From assembly GCA_014529385.2 (NCBI GenBank), contig CM043953.1, forward strand, positions 81,166,338-81,230,337: a stretch of 64,000 bases of DNA, written 5' to 3'. Below, in pieces: positions 56,950 to 64,000 of this stretch (position 1 is its first letter; each line of letters starts with the position of its first letter). The translations under genes were made by a program, and so were the position numbers. Origin of the DNA: Adiantum capillus-veneris. Lineage: Eukaryota; Streptophyta; Polypodiopsida; Polypodiales; Pteridaceae. The notes under the pieces are model-generated. The model worked only from the letters and a program-made list of their open reading frames with translations. It was not told where the DNA came from and searched no databases.

Positions 56950-57450
56950 GCACTTAACTCTAAAGTCATTTACTAGTGGTAGAAGAATATCATCCAAGGT
57001 TGTTAACTGTATCGCTCCTTGCGTTAAAATCTCTTACACTTTGTCTGGTCCTTGTTGCCAGGCAAGGACGATCTTTTTGGCTTTTCTTTAGTAGTGAGCC
57101 TTATAGAGCAGCACCAAGGATCCTTGCATGATTTTCGGCTTACGATGATATTACGATCATGCAACGCTTTGCGACAGAGTTGCTATGTTTAGAAAGCATC
57201 AAAAACTAAAAAACTGCTTTCTTTGAGCATGGAGAGACAAGAGATATGGACAAACACCACACCCAATTCACACAAAAAGTACCTACGCAAGGAGAGCCTG
57301 AGTTGAATTAATAAGGGGCAATGGCATCCAGGCCGAAGGCTGGTTGAAAAGGGGTGTGATTGGTCATTCCTTTGAAAGAAGTGCGATATGCTTAGAGCGT
57401 GCCGAGGATTGCATGAGCCCGTGAAGCTGGATGCAAATGGCATGCTATAA
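56950..57450 (-). pseudogene. Gypsy integrase C-terminal relic
   Basis: The DNA matches the 11,940-12,420 integrase end: AAAATCTCTTACACTTTG, CTTGCATGATTTTCGGCTT, CAACGCTTTGCGACAGAG, GGAGAGACAAGAGA and GGGGTGTGATTGGT in the same order. On the minus strand it translates to damaged versions of the same protein. It shows a further copy of this Gypsy family. Confidence 0.7.
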
Positions 57451-57453
57451 TAG

Positions 57454-57586
57454 ACTTGGACACTCCAAGCTGAAGATCTAATGCAATACACATGAGAGAA
57501 ACTGAAAGAATTGAACAAAACTGAGAGAGAGACGACACAGCATGGCAAAGTTCCACGTCCAGAAGTATTGGCCTCAAAGACTTGTG
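57454..57586 (+). repeat. Direct repeat, first copy (133 bp)
   Basis: It starts ACTTGGACACTCCAAG and ends CCAGAAGTATTGGCCTCAAA. The second copy is at 58045-58256. Spacing of about 590 bp and lack of coding between the copies would fit a TRIM-like element, but termini and a PBS were not found. Confidence 0.6.
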
Positions 57587-58044
57587 CCCCTTCTTGGCAT
57601 TTCTTTATTATTATGATTGAAAAGTTACAATGTCCAAGGGTCCTTGATCTCTTCGCAATGCTTCCAAGCTAATCTACCAGAGTGAGAGGCCTTGACACAC
57701 TTATAAAGGCCCCTAGCCAAAAGCAGTACATAAAAAACATCAAATCTAAAAGCGTATGTTACCATACATATGTGCTAGTGATGTGTGCGAATACACTTGG
57801 GACCACCGGGGCATTTTTTCCTTCACTAGGAGGTTTACTTCCCCATACGTTGTATACATGTCTATTATTATAGGGCTATCTTATCTTTCCATTGTAAACA
57901 AAGTGTATCTTGGTTTCACGAGATGTTGTGTTTGTAGAAGATTATGTTCAGTCCTTGTTGTCATGTACCAGAGACAATAATGTAAGCTCATAGGACATTT
58001 ATGACAGTTTATTGCCTCTTTTCAGTGGTGGAAATTTGTAACAA

Positions 58045-58126
58045 ACTTGGACACCCCAAGTCAAGATTCTGCAACGACATAGCAGAGATTCACTTAAAAA
58101 ATACTTCACAACTTCAAATCGCAGTT

Positions 58127-58207
<81 letters not shown>

Positions 58208-58256
58208 ACACAACCCGGTGGAGTTCCGTGCCCAGAGGTATTGGCCCCAAAAGCTT
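58045..58256 (+). repeat. Direct repeat, second copy, expanded by a GA array
   Basis: It starts ACTTGGACACCCCAAG and ends CCAGAGGTATTGGCCCCAAA, with a 77-bp GA array where the first copy has only GAGAGAGA. Confidence 0.65.
58128..58204 (+). repeat. (GA)n microsatellite, 77 bp
   Basis: Pure GA array inside the repeat copy. Confidence 0.95.
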
Positions 58257-58321
58257 TCAAACTCAAAAGCAAACTGTCCCAAAATCGACCAGTAAAGGCA
58301 GCCAACGCTAAAAGCAAAATT

Positions 58322-61095
<2,774 letters not shown>

Positions 61096-61115
61096 ACCAA
61101 AGTATTTATAGTACC

Positions 61116-61188
<73 letters not shown>
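61096..61188. repeat. Left flank repeat of the Penelope-like RT, with GT array
   Basis: AACCAAAGTATTTATAGTAC plus CCAAG is followed by (GT)n to 61188. The right flank (62578-62622) repeats it with one change and a shorter GT array. Confidence 0.85.
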
Positions 61189-61190
<2 letters not shown>

Positions 61191-61192
61191 CC

Positions 61193-62577
61193 GCCCTAAC
61201 CCAGGCACCACACACAATGGGTCGTATGGGCCTACTACCTTATGAGAGAGATGAGACTCTCTTTTTGAAATAATAGTCCAGGCCAATTATGCCGAGTGAG
61301 AGCTTGTATGATGGTGTTCCGGATCTGATTGTGATTAAATCCATTATGGCAGTATTTTTTGACTAGTACAGAAATCTCTTCCCAGGCCAAAGAGGGGGTA
61401 TATGAAGAGTAGCAGCTTAAGTAAAGAATGCCAATACAGGAGTAGATAGAGGCTTTGTATGGCCTATTGCTATTTCTTTTTATGAATTCTATGTGAGGCA
61501 GCTTAAGAAGATCCTTTCTCCAGATAAATTCTAAGGTCATATCCACCTGTAGATGGGGAGTGAAGGGATATTGAAAGGTTAAGAAATTTGGTTGATTTGC
61601 AAAAGTCCCCAAGAGTTGAATATTCTGGGAGGGAAGTAGGCTCAATTTTTAGGCAGTGGGGGTAGATTAGATCAATCTCAGCAGAGAACAATCTGTTGTT
61701 GATACTAAGCAGGTCATCCATATATCTAAAAGTATGACTGAATAGTGGAAGTATTTAATGGTTAGCTTCCATGTTCTTAAGACACCATCTGTATTAAAAA
61801 AAAGCCAGGTAAATGTTACACATAAGTGGTGAGCAGGAGAAGCCCATAGGGATTCCAAGGCATTGATTAAAGCAGCAGCAGCTGCCTGCAATAATAGTGC
61901 AGGTGTTCAACAGCCAAAAAATATAGGAGCAAAGTTTTGTTTCATTGAAGTGTAGAGGGTGTACGAAGTGAGATGCTTGAATCCATCTAGGTTTCTTGGA
62001 TAGGGAGATAAAATGATGCTTTCTCTTTTTAGCATTGGTAAAGGCTAAATTAATAACCTTGGCTAAAATAGTCTTAAGGCCAAGATCCCCACTAAGTGGG
62101 ATGTTTTCATAGCATTGTGTAATATTAGCTGTAAAGATGAGGAAGATATGTTGAGGAAGGTTGAGTGTGACTTCTGTAGCATTTTTTGTTAGCCAGAAGG
62201 GATTGTATTGGATATTTAGGAAATCCTTGCAAATTCTCTACTTCTCTGCACAAATGAGCTCAAATATTGTAAGAATAATATCAAGGCAAAGAATAACATC
62301 TTTGGTGATATCTGTGAAGATACAGTTAGAGGCATCAAATATCCATTTGAACTTATGTTTGTGGAATTTATATGTAGGAAATAGCACTGGTAACCTGGTG
62401 CTACTAATAGAATATCCAAGCTGTCCTAAATGTTTAGAGATCTTGTTAGAGATATATTGTGGCGTATTGTTAGTATGACAGAATTCTTTACTTGATACTC
62501 GATCCCGAGCTACTTTCCAGGCAAGGTGTTTGCACATAATAGTAGGGCAGTTGGCGCTTTTGTCAAGTCCGACCACT
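61193..62577 (-). pseudogene. Penelope-like-type reverse transcriptase relic
   Basis: Minus-strand pieces, in order: VVGLDKSANCPTIMCKHLAW (62,576 side), LPVLFPTYKFHKHKFKW, FDASNCIFTDITKD, FTANITQCYENIPL (motif A at 62094-62141, first Asp now Asn), FISLSKKPRW, GIPMGFSCSPLMCNIYLAFF (motif B at 61824-61856), YMDDLLSINN (motif C at 61707-61724), IDLIYPHCLKIE and TKFLNLSISLHSPS. After a shift come FIKRNSNRPYKASIY and LVKKYCHNGFNHNQI. The K-HK-x-R/KW box, GIPMG…C(A/S)PL and (Y)xDDLL followed by L-L-I are typical of Penelope-like RTs, not of LTR or L1 RTs. No GIY-YIG endonuclease was recognised. It begins abruptly at the right repeat, as a 5'-truncated copy would. Confidence 0.65.
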
Positions 62578-62622
62578 AACCAAAGTATTTATAGTAGCCA
62601 AGTGTCTGTGTGTGTGTGTGTG
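62578..62622. repeat. Right flank repeat of the Penelope-like RT
   Basis: AACCAAAGTATTTATAGTAG plus CCAAGTGTCTG and a short GT run. With the left copy this is a duplication of at least 26 bases with one mismatch. On the minus strand it contains CTATAAATAC, a good TATA box. Confidence 0.85.
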
Positions 62623-62668
62623 TTCGAGCACTACCATGTCATCGGTTTGTGACATGCCCTCCATTACG
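62623..62668 (-). promoter_or_regulatory. LTR start and polypurine tract of the right-hand chromovirus
   Basis: On the minus strand GCGTAATGGAGGGCA is followed by TGTCACAAACCGATGACATG. A purine tract directly before TGTCAC is the usual 3'-LTR boundary of Gypsy elements; the LTR would run left from 62654 through the Penelope-like insertion. Confidence 0.55.
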
Positions 62669-63190
62669 CATGAAAAACAGACAGAGGCCATAAACTATCT
62701 TAGTAGACACTGACAGTTAGTACCGACGCACTAGACACGACACATCTAGCACTTGTACAAAACAACAGTCACATCACTAGACATCACAGGACATCACATG
62801 ACAAATCACAAAAATATTCATTTCAAATCTCAGACCATGACCATCAACAACATATTTAGTAATCGTATCTAGATCCATTCCGGACCTCACTGGTCCGGGA
62901 TTAACTAATCCTTATTGCGATCATGTCTATAGAGATTTATCAAACGGAAATGCTGCATTCATTTTGTCTTTCAGTTCCTGCACTCAAACAAATCAAATGA
63001 GAGAGTACAAATCAATCATATTCATTTTCGGGAATTTCGTGTCATAAAGTCATTCAGCAGAATATTGTCAGCCCATTAGTATCCCTGAAACCCAAAGCAT
63101 CAGTGACCTTATTCAAAATCGGGGTAATCCGTTGACAAAGGAGCGGAGTGACTCCCCTCTTGTGCAAACCCCTTGCACTAGATTCACCCT
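62669..63190. other. Untranslated 3' region of the right-hand chromovirus
   Basis: No coding potential is recognised; it lies between the chromodomain end and the polypurine tract on the minus strand. Confidence 0.45.
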
Positions 63191-63770
63191 TGCTAAATTC
63201 GGGGTTCTATCAGAGTAGACTATGCTAAACGGAATGCTTCAAGGTAAAGTTTCAAAATCTGAGGAGTATCTGCTAGGTCCTCCTCCTCCATCCATTTCGC
63301 ATCCAATGCGGGATAGTTCTTGAATTTAACCAAGACCGCTGAATCACTTTACCTTTCATCTTTCTTTCTTTGTGTGCCAAAATGTGTTCTAGAACGAGTA
63401 TCTCCTCGCTTTCCTCCACTTCGCGTTGCTCATCAGACTCCCCATCAACTAGCACATTACCTTTAAAAGGCTTCAATAGACTCACATGGAATGCATTATG
63501 AATCTTCCAAGTATCGGGCAGCTGGGTCGAAAGGAGACATCATTTATCTTTAATTTGGAAATGGTCTCTTGCTGAACTTTGAAAGAAGCGGCTTCTTTCC
63601 TTTTTGTTTTCTTAGGCGTGCCTTCTCAAAATGTAAGAGCACACAATCGTCTTCCTTTAATTTCAAATTGCGACGATGTCGATCTACTACCTTCTTATGT
63701 CGTTCTTGAGATTTCTCTAAAGCCTCCCGGACCTTGGCAAAAACAGTGTCCAATTCCCTCGTGTATTGGT
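63191..63770 (-). pseudogene. Chromovirus integrase C-terminus with chromodomain
   Basis: Minus-strand reading gives KVREALEKSQERHKKVVDRH, ED-CVLLHFEKARLRKQKGKK, LPDTWKIHNAFHVSLLKPF and EEILVLEHILAHKERKMKGK. After one frameshift it gives VLVKFKNYPALDAKWMEEED and TPQILKLY, a complete-looking chromodomain. Chromodomains steer integration towards marked chromatin. The rest of pol should lie to the right. Frameshifts near 63340 and 63500-63550 make it a relic. The plus-strand Gypsy at 31-35.6 kb has the same LPDSWKIHNAFHVSLLRP end but stops before a chromodomain. Confidence 0.8.
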
Positions 63771-64000
63771 CAGCTTCACAATTCTTATCCTGGGTCTAGG
63801 GAATGTTCTAATCTACCAGCTAATTCCCTTTTGTTCTTTCTTTTCTTATGTCCTGGGACCTGCAGGTAGCGTCTTTCGTTTTCCCTATCCATTGGCACGT
63901 CAAAGTCAACCCCTAAGACGCACTATCATCTGATTCCTCTTTCTTTGGAATCCTTTGATGAACTTGCATCTAGTTTCCTTAGTTCGTCGGAACCCGCTGA
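63771..64000. other. Window edge, upstream of the chromodomain fragment
   Basis: No clear integrase core can be read here, so the element is probably interrupted or diverged beyond the first recognised residues (EADQYTRELDTVFAKV). Confidence 0.35.

Overview
This is nuclear DNA from a land plant with a large, transposon-rich genome. The host assignment rests on plant-type acetyl-CoA synthetase exons with GT-AG introns, a TDY-class plant MAP-kinase relic, Copia and Gypsy (chromovirus and non-chromovirus) retrotransposons, an L1-type LINE with endonuclease and reverse transcriptase, and a Copia primer-binding site of the initiator-tRNA-Met type. A fern, lycophyte or gymnosperm is plausible, but the sequence alone does not settle this. 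Nothing bacterial was seen: no operons, no CRISPR array, no rRNA. No tRNA gene was recognised by eye.

Layout. 0.9-7.1 kb: a relic LINE on the minus strand is split by a non-autonomous LTR element (two 2.3-kb LTRs around about 1 kb of internal DNA with only a gag remnant). 7.2-24.0 kb: a nest of non-chromovirus Gypsy elements on the minus strand, bounded by two related TGTAGC...GCTACA LTRs. It holds two diverged gag-protease modules, one broken RT-integrase, a long post-integrase accessory ORF, a 1.67-kb insertion that splits the RT, a stray LINE 5' piece, an antisense LTR fragment and three skewed minisatellites. 24.0-30.8 kb: a nearly full-length but mutated LINE (minus strand, ORF1 and ORF2). 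30.8-37.4 kb: a plus-strand Gypsy element with a truncated 5' LTR and a long 3' LTR. 39.2-44.6 kb: the only convincing host gene, the last six exons of acetyl-CoA synthetase; its intron 2 holds a 5'-truncated LINE and a MULE-type MITE. 47.5-51.3 kb: a relic Copia polymerase hit twice, by a 2-kb non-autonomous LTR element with a clear PBS and by a third TGTAGC-family LTR carrying a piece of the same accessory ORF. 53.0-53.75 kb: a MAP-kinase pseudogene. 55.9-60.5 kb: tandem repeats, a 64-bp-arm foldback, an integrase fragment and long GA and GT arrays. 61.1-62.6 kb: a reverse transcriptase of Penelope-like type, flanked by direct repeats that include a TATA-like box. 62.65-64.0 kb: the 3' end of a chromovirus with an integrase chromodomain.

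Most of the window is retrotransposon nested in retrotransposon. Upstream ACS exons were not found here, so either the gene is a 3' fragment or the nest lies in a very long ACS intron. The most unusual items are the post-integrase accessory ORF (two independent copies), the Penelope-like RT and its duplicated target, and several well-resolved nested insertions. Reading frames in the mobile elements are broken, so descriptions are of domains and relics, not working proteins.
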